This document shows positions 1 to 12,725 of a DNA stretch of 64,000 bases, one piece after another. Made by a program: the position numbers and the translations under genes. Position 1 is the first letter of the stretch. Each line of letters begins with the position of its first letter. This stretch comes from Coniferiporia sulphurascens (Eukaryota; Basidiomycota; Agaricomycetes; Hymenochaetales; Hymenochaetaceae). The DNA lies in the NCBI GenBank assembly GCA_002794785.1, contig NBBA01000013.1, positions 682,001 through 746,000 of the forward strand. Reading direction: 5' to 3'. The notes below the pieces were generated by a model. The model saw only the letters and a program-made list of their open reading frames with translations. It was not told the origin of the DNA and did not search any database.

Positions 1-1671
1 CAATCTCTGCGTCTCCTCGGGCGTCGACCCTGATTGCAACGGGACAGATTGTACAGAGAAGAGCGAGGGAACGTAATGATCCGTGATGTTGTGCACAAAT
101 GTGCGATAGGGTACGTAGCGAGGCAGATACATTTTTAGTGGTGGGAACCTGTGTATATGCAGGTCTGGCCAATCTCACCTCTCTTCCACGGCCCAATGGG
201 CGTCCACAGTTCCCGGGAGTGCACATTGGTGAGGTCAGGACACGACTGCATCCAGCGCTCAAGCATTAGGCCGGCATCTACATAACTGCCACGACCCTTC
301 ATGAGATTATATGCCTCTGTCAAAGAGTTAGTAGAAGATAGCAGTTAGGAGTACCCGTGGAATATTGATGACAGGTAGACGGACCGAAAGTCGCGCGAGC
401 CAGCCACGACTGACCCGGACCACCGTCACCAAAAGCCGGCTCCTGGCCAGTCATTTGTTCATTTTGCATCTCAAGGTTCCCCTCAGTGAAGAGAAGAACA
501 CCACCTTCCGAAAGCCGCGATGTGAGCAACCCATAAAATGACTGGACGCGATAAGGATCACCTGGCCGTACACACTTTGCAGCTTCGTGGACAAATCCCT
601 CGAAGTCTTTGACCTGGGAAATGATTGGTTCCGAATTTGCAATAAAAATGCAGGCATCGCTTACCCCATTTGCCGTGCAGCGGGCGTGTACTACGTCAAA
701 TGAATTGTAGTAGTGCTCCAGGCCGAGGGTAAACTGACAGGGAACAGACTTCAATAATTGGTAAAGATACCAGTAGTCAGGGGTTCATTCACATCATCAA
801 ATTCGAGCCTAAAGATTTTATTCATCATCAGGGAAAAGAATACATCTCTCTTTAGAACTTACCGACAATTAGGCGGGGGTGGTCTTGCATAGACCATTCA
901 GCCCATCTGTCACTTGAAAATGCTCCAAATTCCTCACCTGATTGTGCTGGGTGCCAGATCAACACCGACTACCTTTTTTTCCGAAAAAGTTAGCTAAACG
1001 TGTTGAATGGGCCCCAGTCATTGACTATTGTCACCTGTGCATGTGGAAACTCCTGTGCCATTCCCATAGCCCTTTGTCCGCAGAGTAAAATAATAAGAAT
1101 AATGAGTACTGTCTTTCTCTTTCCCAGGGGGAACTTCTTCACACCAATTTCCTCCTCCGCAACCTAATCGAGTTTAGCCGATTGAGTCAAATAGGAAAAA
1201 CATCGAGAGTATACGGACCCAAGTCCAGGATGGCCCGCTGCCGGCCGGGCATCGGGGCAAGCGCGTCTTGGACTTCCCTGGTTGCAATATAGAGTCCGCC
1301 GATGGACAAAAGGCTAACTAAGTGCTGCTTGTCTCTAACTCAATCTGTCAAGATAACGGTGACTACAGAGGGATGACTGAATCAGCTCACAGCCGGCCGT
1401 GCTCCCCTTCGTCTGAACGGGAGCCATCGCTTAATTAAGAAGGGTATAAATGGAGAAAAAGGCGACAAATACCCGCTGGCAGGAGATAGAGATCGTTTGT
1501 CGTATTTAGCGTTCTTCCGGCAATCTCGCGTAGCATGGCGCGTCCATCACGCTCTGAACGGTAAGAATAGACGGAGGGTGCGGGCGTGCCGTCCATAGAA
1601 GTGATCATAGAAGACCTAGTGCCTGTTGTGGTCGACGCGCTGGTGGTACTGCGTGCGTCGTCGACCTCCAT
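1..1671 (-). CDS. SAM-dependent methyltransferase, LaeA-like fungal type (3' end cut by window)
   Basis: Predicted class I S-adenosylmethionine methyltransferase of the type expanded in Agaricomycetes; substrate unknown. Twelve exons can be joined in phase: <1-29, 179-316, 385-504, 562-733, 793-808, 863-883, 938-972, 1035-1071, 1145-1163, 1219-1334, 1391-1412, 1473-1671. The N-terminus has the family hallmark DGRAMLREI...NDLYLLPADEGEHGR, then LDKQH...GGLY, motif I as ILDLGCGGGNWA, a VVGVDLAP strand, NSFDVVHAR and a CVRPGGVLLFTEGN strand. All joins keep one open frame, so the copy looks functional although several exons are only 16-22 nt. Two introns begin GTCCGT. Motif I reads GCGGG rather than the usual GCGTG. 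The last visible codons read GSTPEETQRL and the C-terminus lies outside the window. Family assignment is firm; the micro-exon boundaries are inference. Confidence 0.85.
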
Positions 1672-2204
1672 GATGGAAAAGGGCCTGAGATTATGGGAGT
1701 GGTAGTACGGGCTATTAATGTGCTTTAAGCCTGCGGTAAGGTTTTAGGAATTAAAGCTAAAGAGACGAGCGGCGTCCACGGGCGTTCCGGGAGGGGAATA
1801 CAAGAAGAGCAGAGAGTACGGAGCGCAAGACGGAGGGGGGGATGTGGCAAGGCGTGAGTGTCTGGTTCGCATGGACTTATATAGTGGGCGAGATGGAGGT
1901 CCGAGTCCGAGTCAGGCCCGAGAGGGACAGCCTGAGTCCGGTCGGGCTCTTTTTAAAAAAAATAAAGGAAATAAAAAATGAAAGCGGCGGAGGGGCGCGT
2001 CGAGTCCGAGAGTCCGGGAATCAAGATGGCCCACCGGTTCGGACTCGCCCGGCGGTGATAGCGTTGCTTCGTGTGACGGCCGTCCCCATCCGGTAACCCC
2101 CACCGTCTACTACCAGAACAACTTGTATTCCCTTTTGTACAACAGACTCACAAGCAGGCACCAATACACTCTCACCACCCTAACAAAAGATTAGATTTAC
2201 ACCC
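1672..2204. promoter_or_regulatory. Intergenic and promoter region of the methyltransferase gene, with TATA-like box
   Basis: No gene seen. On the minus strand a TATATAA box lies at 1877-1883, about 200 bases upstream of the methyltransferase start codon, a plausible core promoter with a 5' leader of roughly 175 nt. The remainder is the 3' flank of the coiled-coil gene, which points the same way. Confidence 0.35.
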
Positions 2205-4990
2205 TCACTCCGACGAGTCTCCCCGTGGCCCGTACACGCTCGATGTTCGCGTGAGCCTGAAATTGGCGCCGTTCTTCGGAGTCTCGTCATCCGTCATGTC
2301 GAACGTAACCCCCGGCCGACGCCGCCGGTGGCTCCCACGCCCCGCAAACGCCCGCTCCTCGTTGTTGCGCCACTCCCGTGCCGCCCTGATAGGGTCTCGC
2401 GCAGGCGGCGTCAGCGGGCCAGAGGGCGTCGGGCTCATCCGCGACGACGTCGGCGACCCGACGACCGTGTTGTTCTTTGAATATTTAATTTTAGTACAAA
2501 CCTACAAGCAACTCGCACACTCACCGCAGTCCCGTCCAGAGCCTCCAGCGACGCAGCGGACATGGTACGGTACCTCTTTGATTTCGACGTAAGGAGGCGA
2601 AGGGGCGGAATGGCAATAGGAGGTGGCACGTGCTTCTGCGTTCTCGCGTGCTTAACATAGCGTTCCGCAGCTACAGGATCAGCCCTCGTCGGCTTTGTCG
2701 CTGCCTCCGCAGTTCCCGGCGGTTGCCTCGTAAGTCTTGCATGGTCCATCCCGTTCCCTTGGGGAGCCGGCGTCTGCCGCCTCGTTCTATATCCCCTCGG
2801 GACAGCCTGCTCCTTGACTTCCTTGGGCTCCTTGGGCTTAGAGTTTGATCGGAAGGGGCCGAACAATCCGCTCTTTTTCTTTTCCGAGCGCAGCGATTCC
2901 GAGCGCTGAAGGGTCACTATGACCTCTTGAGGCTGGATTCTAGAGAAACCCAACGACGATGGTGTCATCAAGATTTCCTCGTGTGAGTCCGGCGAAGAGT
3001 TGGACGGTGTTGGCGGCCTGTCTTGCAATCTCTCTTGCTCTGTCCTTTCGATGGTCTTCTGCCTCTCTAGCTCAGCACTCTCCAGTGCTTCCATCCGTTC
3101 TCTTTCCCTGCGTTCCACCTCTTTCGCCGTCTCCCTCTCTGCAAGTTCAAGCTCCCTCTGCCTCTCTCGTTCAGCACTTTCTAGCGCTTCCAACCGTTCT
3201 CTTTCCCTGCGTTCTATTTCTTTCGCCTTCTCCCTCTCTGCACGTTCAAGCTCCTTCTGCCTCTCTCGTTCAGCACTCTCTAGTGCTTCCAACCGTTCTC
3301 TTTCCCTACGCTCTGCCTCTTTCGCCTTCTCTCTCTCTGCACGTTCAAGATCCTTCTGCCTCTCCCGTTCAACGCGCTCCGCTTCCTTCTGCCTCTCTCG
3401 TTCAACACGCTCCGCTTCCTTCTGCCTCTCGCGTTCAACTCGCTCTAGTTCCTTTTGCCTCTCTCGCTCAGCACGCTCAGCACGCTCCAATTCCTTTTGC
3501 TTCTCACGTTCAGCTCTCCTTGCTCTTTTCTCCTCCCTTTCTCGTGCCTTCTCCACCTCTCTCTCGTGTTCCCTCTGTCTCTCGGATTTTTTCTCCCGTT
3601 CTGCCGCTTCTTTCAATAACCGAGTTCTCTCATCGGCTCCTGGTGGAGGGTACATGGGGAGTACCTTTGGCGCAGGAGGGGGCGTTACGGTCCGTCGGGG
3701 ATGAGCATGAGCCTGGTCTTGGCTCCGGCTTTGACCCTGGATCTGGTTCGGGGATGTATTGGCGCTCGAAGCTGGGGGAGCAGATGATGCGGGCGTCGAC
3801 ATCACGCGTGGTGCATAGACTTGATTAGAGGCGGAAGTGGAATGGCTGGATACGGAGGGCTGTATTTGAACAATCGGATTGTGTGACAAAGAATGAAGCA
3901 CAGGTACTGGCTGAGCATCCTGCGCAGACGACATTGTTCGCGTTGCATTCGCCATAGAGTGCTGATAAGCCAGATGTAGATATTGAGTATTTGGGAGATG
4001 CGCCTGCTGGGCAAACGTTGTTACATATTAACCTCAAGACATGGCGCAGGTCACTAGTGCACACCTCCTGCCTATAACCAGTCGACGGCATCTGCTGCGC
4101 TTGTTGCCGTCTCCGGGCACTGTCAGATTCGTACTCCTGCATTCCCCTCACATCTCGGCTGGGACGCGATAATGGACGCTCGGTGCGGCCTGCTCTTGCC
4201 GCAGCGGCCGCTTGAGCCTGTTCCGCCTCCAGCTTCGCTTTATACGCCGCATGCTCCGAGCGCATCCTCTCTTCCTTCCCGCGGATCCGCTCTTCCCTCA
4301 CGTTCAGCCTCGCACGCTCTTCACGCTCTCCCTCGCGCGCTCTAACCAAAGCCTCGTATGCAGCCCAGTTTGACGGTGCGGCCATCTGGGGTTGACTCGG
4401 CGTTGCGGCGGTGACAGGATAAGCTGCGGCGGGCATCTGAGTGACAGTGCTGCGTTGATGGCCATAGGAGCTCTTATGCTTGTCTTCCGCTTGCGGCACA
4501 GCCGAAGACGGCCTCCTTCCAAACATCTTTGAGAAGTAGCCACGCTGGTCCTGGGTGTCGAGTCGGGTCTTCGAAGACGATGCCTGCGGTTGCGGTTGCG
4601 GTGCTACGCTCTGACGGTGCACAGATGGCGGCCGCGAGCCGCTTGGGGCTAGGAACCCGCTTGCATGCGCGGCGGGCTGCTGCGTTCTGTAGCCACTGCC
4701 AGACGGCGGTCGAGAGGGAGGGTTATTCCTGGGCAATGTCTCCTGAGTGTAATAAGCACGGGATGAGCTTGGCTGCCTCGTGTCGCGACTCGGGGCTGAG
4801 GCATAGCCGCTACTGAGTTTCTGAGGCTGCTGCTGGTGATTCGCGTAGACACGGAAGCAGACAAGAAAAAATATACGTTTATTGAGCATATGTCTCGTCA
4901 ATGCGAAATACAACGAGTGCGCACCTTTGACGGAGCCTTAGGCTTTAAAAGAGACGCCCCTGGAATGGAATAATGGTGGCGACTCGTCAT
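2205..4990 (-). CDS. Large Glu/Arg-rich coiled-coil protein, function unknown
   Basis: Not recognised as a named gene. Exons 2205-2474, 2525-4006, 4065-4832 and 4925-4990 join in phase to about 861 residues; introns are 50, 58 and 92 nt. The start at 4990 (MTSRHHYS) is the weakest point. The first third is Ser/Pro/Gln-rich and disordered, with a GYFSKMFGRRPSS patch. A first short charged helix (REGEREERARLNVREERIR) follows. The middle has a long run of repeated ERERQKELERAEREKAKEAERR-type units predicting one long charged coiled coil or single alpha helix. The tail carries KKSGLFGPFRSNSK and a basic Ser/Thr/Pro-rich end. This composition suggests a structural or scaffolding protein, which is inference only. 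The repeats give long antisense open frames that are not genes. Confidence 0.7.
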
Positions 4991-7536
4991 GGACAGCGAG
5001 TTCGACAATGCAGACCCGGTCTCGTAAACAGCAATCAAGTAAAAAGACTTCCAGGGAGATGCACAGGTGCCAATGTTTCTTTGTGAAGGAAGAGATAAAT
5101 TGACAACGAGTTGCTGCATAGAGAAGCGTGTAGCATGAGGCGTTCAGGACCGATTGGGGATTGGCTGAAGGGCAGCACACACGGGTGCCGCAATATGAGG
5201 GGCGATTGAAATTTGTGCGTGAGGTCGGCCTTGAAGCCACAGAGGTCGAATGAGCTGAAAGTTGCCTCGGGGGGATGGGGGAGGGGGACAAGAGGCGCAA
5301 CAACCGCTTGTACCACTGGCCTTAACTTTCGTCCCTAGGGACGGACGCTCGTGTGCTGATGTAAGAAAACACGATCCCTTCCAAACTGGTCCTTCTCAGC
5401 CACACTAGTTCTCCATTCGGAAGCAATTCTTCGCAGGCGTGTTTCTGCCTCAGACGGTGAACGGTAAGAAAGAGGAAGCATGGCCCGAAGTTTCTTTTCC
5501 CCTTTGGCGGTCACAGCGCTCGGTACTAGGTACGAGTAGTGTAGGAGACTTGTCGGTGCCGGGTGGACTAGGGAATGATACGATATTTAACCATACACAC
5601 AGTGTATCCGATTGAATGTAAACTTTAAAAGAGGAGCTCATACCAACGCTAATGAAGATAATCTCAGCTCTATTTTCGCCCCAAAGATAATCTCCATACG
5701 ATGAGTATCAACTCATATATGCACATCTCCAAGGTAATCTCAAATAGATATATTATATGTGAAGCTTATCCTATCGGTTTCTTTCCTAGGTCTATTCCAA
5801 CCCATCATTTAGACGCGTGCCTATTTCCCTAACGTACGCTTTAATAATGGGCGTAACCCCGACCATTTATCTGTGCAAAGATTGTTTAAGCCGGCAGTTT
5901 TCCGGTGTGGGTCGCCGGCGCTTTTGCGTCTGGGCTTTATATCCGTCCCGGGATCCACGAAGATCCCAGCACCCGCCCTGTAAACATTTGCCACCTCAGT
6001 AAGAACCACCTTTCTTTTCTGCTTCCAAGCGTTGCCTTTCCGGGTCCCTTTCATCAACTCACACCGCTCATTCGTGCTAAAGTTGTCGGATAGTACTGAT
6101 CATGCCCTGCTATCAAGTCACGATCAAGTCTCTAGTACAACACAAGATAAGATCAGTTATACAAAACTCCACTCACCTTTAGACTTCCATTCCGTCCGTG
6201 CAGCAAAAATGCACCTTACACTCTCTTTAAGATGTCTTCGTCCACCGATTTCACTCCCGAAACCGGTGAAAAGCTGTGTTAGTCTGTGCTCGGAGCCTGG
6301 GATTTACGGATCTTCACCAGTACTATTATGTTCCGACTCGTTACATGCCCTAAACACGTTTAAGAGATGCCCGAATACGGCCCTTCATCTCTAGTATGCT
6401 TCCATGTATCCCGCAGAGCTGCAGCGTGGAAGCTGTTTGCGGATGCCGACCAACAAGTCGGCTGTATCGTGCAACTCATACCGGTAATCCCTTCCCATTC
6501 TGTCGTTGGGTCTCGATCATTATCGCAACGGAAGTCCTATCAGTACCTTGTTTAAATTTGTCGTGGCAAAAATTCGGGCGGTGAAGGGTGACATATTTTC
6601 AGCGCGATTTCGCAAGCGATATGAAATATGATAAGTCGTCCATCGTACCGTGGAATATTTTTTTTTTCCGCCAAGACTCCAGCCGCGAAAAGACAAAGAT
6701 AGAATCGGAGGATCGGCCACTGACGAATCCATCGTGCCAAGATTGTAGCCGTGTAAGATGCAGCTGAACATATTAAAGACCTAGAAGTCCACCAATGTTA
6801 GATGTAACCAGGAGGCAAAAAAAAATACATGGGCGGCGATGAAGTTAATTAATGACAGGGATCCGATGATGGCGACGCAGTCCCTTGGCGTTCATATCAG
6901 CCCGTGGAATCGCACAACCTCATTTAATGTAGCGGGAACAAAATAATAATATAATCAAGTAGTAAGGGGCCGATTGAAAAGGTGTGAAGTCGGTCCCTAC
7001 GCATAGCCTCCGCATGCCTTAACTCGAGCACGGGTGGTATAAGAGAGACCTTCACCCGGTCCGTCCGAGGCGCCCATTTCTCGGCAACAGCGTTCTAATA
7101 GTTATTTTTGAAAAAGCCATCGTGGGTTTCAGAACGTCTAGCGCAAGCCGCAGAAGGTCAGACGCACGGAGTGTTGAGAGTTGATGCCAAGACGGGCCAC
7201 CCGGGAAAAACCGAGTCGATCTTAATTATGTCACATTAAATATGTTGAAGTATGTGGGAGCCACATAGAGTGGAGAGGCGAAGCAATATTACGTCAGCTT
7301 AATCCTACTTGAGCAAGGGACAGGTAGGTTCTCACGGGGGGGGGCCGCACAGCATCAAGCTACTGATGACTAATCTAGCTTTTTGAGAGCCCTAACCGGA
7401 TAACTGGAGGCTTCGCCCCCAATGACTAAGGCGGGTCACAGTCACTATCATGCGGCACGACTCGAGTTTCTGAGTCCCGAACTTGAAGTAACCAACGTCG
7501 CCTCCGTCATTAACAGGTCAACTCACAATTCACAAA
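4991..7536. other. Intergenic region, no gene supported
   Basis: About 2.5 kb between the divergent coiled-coil gene (minus) and the PRCC-like gene (plus). It probably holds both promoters. Open frames here are under about 120 codons, overlap on both strands and resemble no known protein. I saw no tRNA, repeat array or transposon end. Confidence 0.5.
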
Positions 7537-8909
7537 ATGCTCGGACTGGACTACGGCAGCGACAGCGACGAAGAACATACTGTATCCCAAGCTTCAACGT
7601 CGACATCTGCTAAAGCTGCACCCAACACCGCAGCCGGACGCTCCGAGTCGTCTGCCAAACCCAAACTTGCTCTCAACCCACCCGCCAGCGCATCCTCTTC
7701 AAAAGGATTATCCCTCCCACCCCCAAAGGCGAAGAAACCATCAGGGCCGAAGAAGATCCTCGTCGAGCTCCCGAAGCTTGAGAAACATGCGAGTGACGAT
7801 GACGAGCCGGCCGGCGACATGCCTCCCGCGAAGAAGCCGCGTCTCGGAGGGAAAGGAGGCGCCTCTGCGCTGTTATCGATACTCCCAGAACCAAAGAAGA
7901 ATACATTTGACTTACCGGCACCGCAGCGCGTATTGGGCGGAGGGAGGCCTGGGTTGGTGTTCTCGGCGGCCTTACAGAGAGACAACAGGGCCCTGGAAGA
8001 GCCTGCTGTTGAAGAGTTACAGGCGGACGTTGAAGACGAGAAAAATGAGTCCGCCCCGACTCCCACCGCGAAGGAAACAACAACTTCTATGATCCCTCCG
8101 TCCATGTTGCTAAAGGGCAAGTTGAAGGCGCCAGTGTCGAGCGCGCCCAGGCCATTCGCAACCTCGGTCTCCGAACCTACGCCAGCTCCTACAATCGACT
8201 TCTTTTCATTGGGTACGTAACCTTGCGAGTCGTCTCACATAGCTCGGTAGCTCACGATGTCTTTCCACAGGATCAGCTTCATCGAGTCGAGTATCCGCCA
8301 CGCCTTCTATTCCCTCCGCGGACCCCTCCGGACCTCCTCTCTCCATTAGCACGTTCATATCCGCCGCGCCCAAAATCGAAGAATACACGCCACCCTCCCC
8401 TAAAACCAACGACCCATACCCAGGGTACTACCAGCTCCCATCCGGTACCTGGGCGATCCACGACCCCGCATACTACAAGACCTACTCCGACCGCTGGGCA
8501 CGCGAATATGAGGCGCAGATCCGCGCGTACGAGAAGGGACAGAAGGGCTTCGAGGGCGCCGGCGCGGACGGCGAAGATGCCGTGGAGGTAACAGCCGCGG
8601 GGCTCGCGGACGCCGCACGTGCGGCGCGCGAGGAGAAGAAGTCACTAACGCGCGGTGCGCGCCTCGAAGGCGAACGTGCGATGCCCAAGATCGCGATCAA
8701 CCCGACCAAGACGGGTGGCCTTGCGCGAACGCGGCACCAGCTGCACTCGCTACTGACGGAGGCGTATATGAACCGAGAGGCGCTGGAAGACAAAATTGCG
8801 CAGGGAAAGCGGAACCGGAAAGAGGCGGGGAACAAGTACGGTGCGTGGCCAGTTGCTGGCGTTTTATCTTGCATACCTAATCGAGTTCACGTGTTTTGCA
8901 GGATTTTGA
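7537..8909 (+). CDS. PRCC-like nuclear protein (splicing or mitotic checkpoint regulator)
   Basis: Exons 7537-8212, 8271-8840 and 8902-8909 join in phase to 417 residues; introns are 58 and 61 nt. The N-terminus MLGLDYGSDSDEE, the KKPRLGGKGGASALLSILPEPKK segment, GGGRPGLVF and DFFSLG follow the PRCC family plan. The C-terminus has the conserved RTRHQLHSLLTEAY...RKEAGNKYGF block that ends PRCC proteins. The last exon codes only the final Gly (split), Phe and stop, reproducing the usual KYGF terminus and confirming the short third exon. In animals PRCC is nuclear, spliceosome-associated and binds MAD2B; the same role here is by homology. It converges on HS1 with 287 bases between the stops. Confidence 0.9.
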
Positions 8910-9196
8910 CGGACGAACGCTCAGCTTTACATTGTATTTCTGCAAGTCTTTTGACGCATTATAGACGCTACGTTTTATGTATCAAAGTGAGGTTGGTTAG
9001 GATTTGTATATCGAACATGTAATTAATGAAATAATACCATCGAGGCACAGTGCGCAAGGAAAATGTACATGAATAAGACAGAGCGTCTTTTCGAGTGCCA
9101 AGATGGGCGATATTGTATAGCGGCAATAATCGATGTTTAGTACTAGTGAGGTCAAAAGTGTTTTGATAAAAAGTCAGCGCAAGAGGGTCCCTGGGT

Positions 9197-10521
9197 TTAA
9201 ACATGAATCGCGCAAAGAAGAATATGGATTTCAAGCGGCGTCATCTTGCTCTCTCCAGAAAGCTCTTTAAACCACTTCTTGTTTTCCTCGCGCGGTACAC
9301 TCCTCAATGAAGCGATGTCCGCATCGTTCTTGATGCCAAGCTCGATGAACGTAGGTTGAAGCCTGCTCAGGTTGCGCCCCTGCGAGCTGAGGAAGGACGC
9401 AACGGCTGCGTTTCCACCCGCTGTTGCCGGCAGTATAGCAGGCGCGGGAGATGATGCGGTGCTCGTCGATGGCGAGGTGCCGGGAGACTCGTCGACAGAC
9501 TGCGCAGGGGAGGATGGCAAGTTGTCCGCAGGCCTTACATTCGACGTTGGCGCTTGTCTGGGTCGAGATATCATGGGAGAAATGACCTTTGCGGTAGCGT
9601 TTTTTGGAAGCTGAGCAGCACCAATATTGTCTACTTCGCGCCGCTCTGTTCTGGAGTCGCACTCCATCTGCTCATTGCGGCTGCCTCCCGCCCCGCAAGA
9701 TTCGGAAACACTGGAAGAGGAGACAGGCGGCGTCGGCGTAGTTGAATCAGAGAGCCTGCGGCGCGCTGTATCCGACCCCTCCATCCGTGCTGCCTTCGAC
9801 GTGCTAGGAATCGGCTCCGCGTCTTCCTCTTCATCAGGCTTCTTTGAGAGAGCGTGATGTAAGACTGTCAACTTGAAGCGCCACTGGCTATTCATAGAAA
9901 CTATAGGCTTACTCGCTTTCGCACAGCTGAATAAAAGGATTCAGGAGGCGTGATGATACTTTTTGAAGACGAGGCTTCTTCTTGTGCCTCTTCGCCGACG
10001 CTATCATGAGAAGTGTGTTTAGCAGCCGATGCCTTTTTGGCCGCTTTTGCAGCTAAACGCTCTTTAACCTCCTTTTTAGTGAGGTCAGATCGCTTCAGGA
10101 AGCATGGTTGTCATTAGGTACCTTCAATGCGTTTTGGTAGGGTATCTAGGCAGCGGGGAACAGGACCATTAACGAATGCTCAACGTCGCTGAGAGCAGTC
10201 CAGCTTACAGTCATTCCCAGTGCCTCCAAAAACTCATCGCGATCCATACCCATCGGAAGTTCCGAGCTCGGGTAATCCACATCCGAGTCCACGTTGTCTG
10301 GATTCCTGAAACTGTTATTGACAACACTTCTTATGACCGACGTCGAGCACTTGTATATCCTCGCGAGCTCTGCGGTGGAGATACCGGACTTTGCCTTGGT
10401 ACGACACTCGGCACGCTGGGCGCGGATCAACTTTTTTCTTGACTCGCTTTAATGTCGTTACTCGTGCGTGGGTGGACAAATCGTGGTGACGCAGGTAATG
10501 CAGTCAAACTCACCCTGACAT
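9197..10521 (-). CDS. HS1: HTH plus SAM-like family protein, intact
   Basis: First of six related genes, not recognised by name. Exons 10514-10521 (8 nt: ATG TCA GG), 10209-10446, 9913-10092 and 9197-9841 join in phase to 356 residues. Residues about 7-50 form a helix-turn-helix (KKLIRAQRAECRTKAKSG, then ISTAELARIYKCSTSVIRSV) resembling IS30/resolvase-type HTH domains, followed by an acidic DNVDSDVDY motif. The middle is Ser/Pro-rich and variable. The C-terminal 65 residues (VASFLSSQGRNLSRL, FIELGIKNDADIASLR, REENKKWFKEL, TPLEIHILLCAIHV) look like a compact helical SAM-like interaction module. DNA binding with oligomerisation is inference. The tiny first exon is supported by the same arrangement in HS3, HS4 and HS6. 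Confidence 0.7.
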
Positions 10522-11393
10522 GATTGTGCAAGTGCAGAAATTTGTTTTATGGATCTGTGAGAGATAAGCAACTTGTTGGTCTCGAGTCTCGACTGCCAGT
10601 ATGCAGCTACATAAGGTATTTAGGTCACACGCCTGTGAGGTGGCCACCTAAATGTATGCTACCGACCACCTGATCAACCGAGGACCGATCTATGTTGTGA
10701 TGGCAAGCCTCAAATATTTCTCACACAACCGCTGAGATTAACATACATACTATGACGTACGCCCAGGTGCTGTGACGAAGGATTGACGCTCCAGATTTAG
10801 AAGTGTTGTAACCCAAAAAGGTGATTCGTGCGTGCCAACCTACTTTGTGGCTCATGAGTCATGCGGGCGTAGAAGGGAATATCTGCGACTTAATGTCGCT
10901 CATTCTCTCAACCGAACAGGGTGAAGCCACATATTTAAGCTCACTGTGTAGATATTATTACTCTAAAATTGATCCAAGCAATAGTTGAACCAGTTTTCAA
11001 CTCATCGTCGCTGTCTGAAAATGAGGGCTACGGTATGATGCGTGGATCATTGCCGGCGCTTTGTTATCTAGTCCTACGCATCTTCCGGTTTTTTTTAATG
11101 AGGGAACATTCAACTACCACCCCACGTGCTTTTATTGTAACGCCATTTGGTGAGTGACGCATCATAAAAGTCTACCCTGTACAGATACTTTGTATTAAGA
11201 TTACAGTCGATCAACGTTTAGATGTTGTACATGTAACTGCTAAATTCACAATGTTAGAAAAACCGGGAGCAAAGGGCATGTGCACAAGTGAGGGTAGCGT
11301 TTGCCGTGCACGAAAGTCCACAGACAATACATAATAGCAGATACAAACACATTTGCAAGTACGGAAGAGCCCCGAAAGGTGATAGTCCTACGG
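10522..11393. other. Intergenic between HS1 and HS2
   Basis: Nothing coding seen. It should hold the HS1 promoter and the HS2 3' flank. Open frames are short and unrelated to known proteins. Confidence 0.4.
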
Positions 11394-12725
11394 TCAGGCA
11401 TGAAGTGCGCAAAGCAAAATATGGACTTCAAGCGGCGTCATCTTTCCCCGTTCGGAAAGCTCCTCGAACCATCTCCTATTTTCCTCACGCGGCACATTTC
11501 GTAGAGAGGTGATACCGTCCTCGTCCTTGATACCAAGCTCGATGAACGTAGGCAGAAGTCTGCCTAGGTTTCTCTTCTGTGAACTGAGGAAAGAAGCAAT
11601 TGCCGCATCCTCACTTGGTGCCGCCTCAGCAAGGATAGAAGGTGGTGCAATACTAGCCGATGACGAAGCGACGGGAGCCTCGGCGACGTGTGGTGCGGAA
11701 GAAAGTAGAGGATTATCCGAAAGTTCCTTGTTCACCGTTGGTGTTTGCTCGGGGCGGGATACTGTGAAGGGGACCATGTCCACGGTGTTCAATGGTTGAG
11801 CGGCACCGTTGCCCACTTCGTTTCCCGCTTCATGCCTTGCTGACCAGAACTCGGAAAACGTCGGCTTATCGTGGGCGCTCATCGGCAGTCTAGGCTTAAT
11901 AATACGGGAGACAGTCTGCACCGATGCAGGCGTATCCGGAAGTACCGTACACGCTTCTTCCGTCCGTGCGGCTTTAAGGACAGGGCCGACAGGCTTCAAG
12001 TCTTCGACTTGTGAGGCTTCGAAAATGCCAAGGGTCCGCTCCGTGGCTTCCCCTTCATCATATTTCTTTTGTAAGTGTAAGAAGTGCGATGCAAGGTCGT
12101 TGAGAACCAGCGATCACATAAATAAATTACAAACCTACCCGCTTCCTTACGGACGAGCCCACGAGTGACGAAGCATGCTTAGGGGAGCTTCCTGAGGACG
12201 AGGCCTTCTTTTTCGGCTCTCCTTTGGGGCTCTCATAAAGAATATTTCTTTCATGACAATATTTGGCAAGGCGTCGGTTTTCATGTTTGACGGACTGAGC
12301 CTCTTCCATCGTATTTGTAGATGAACGCGAAGGAAAAGAGCCCTATCAAATGAGCTCGGGTTAGTCTGACTTGCAATTGTAAAAACAATACATTCAACTA
12401 CCTTCGCCACGGGTTTGCGGGTCTGTGATGCCTGGACAACGAGACCGTTAAATGGAGAATATAATCGAGAACGGCACCACTCACAGCCATGGCCACTTCA
12501 TTTAAAAATGGCGTGCAATCCGTCGGAAGGTCCGCACTCACATGATCCTCGTCCGAATCCACGTTGTCTCGAGAACCATAGAAGTTATTGACAACGCGCA
12601 CAATGACCGGTGACGAGCAATGGTAGACCCTCGAAAACATTGCGATTGAGAAACCCTGCTTGGCTCGCATGCGGCACTCGGCGCGCTGTGCGCGGGTTAA
12701 TTTCTTGCATTTCTTGACGGTGTGA
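11394..12725 (-). CDS. HS2: HTH plus SAM-like family protein, probably intact, first mini-exon not found
   Basis: Exons 12485-12725 (HTH), 12402-12431 (30-nt micro-exon, ASQTRKPVAK), 12139-12342 and 11394-12065 keep one frame. The HTH reads KKCKKLTRAQRAECRMRAKQG then FSIAMFSRVYHCSSPVIVRV, followed by DNVDSDEDHV. The second half ends with FLSSQKRNLGRLLPTFIELGIKD, REENRRWFEEL and LEVHILLCALHA. Family members begin with a tiny ATG exon ending in GG; here I could not place it, since the sequence upstream of 12725 lacks a clear counterpart. Either the exon is farther upstream or this copy has lost its start. Confidence 0.6.

Noticed and set aside
2959..3828. Long plus-strand open frames rich in Ser, Leu, Pro and Arg opposite the coiled-coil gene
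   Set aside because: They are the antisense reading of the Glu/Arg repeat; low complexity, no start context, and the minus-strand frame joins cleanly with introns.
5817..6394. Cluster of overlapping short open frames on both strands
   Set aside because: No similarity to known proteins, no consistent splice joins, and the frames contradict each other.
7551..8120. 189-codon minus-strand open frame over the PRCC-like gene
   Set aside because: Antisense shadow of a GC-rich exon; the plus strand has clear PRCC motifs.
10200..10220. 24-nt micro-exon between HTH and linker in HS1, as in the relatives
   Set aside because: The only candidate would leave a 29-nt intron, which is too short; HS1 joins in phase without it.
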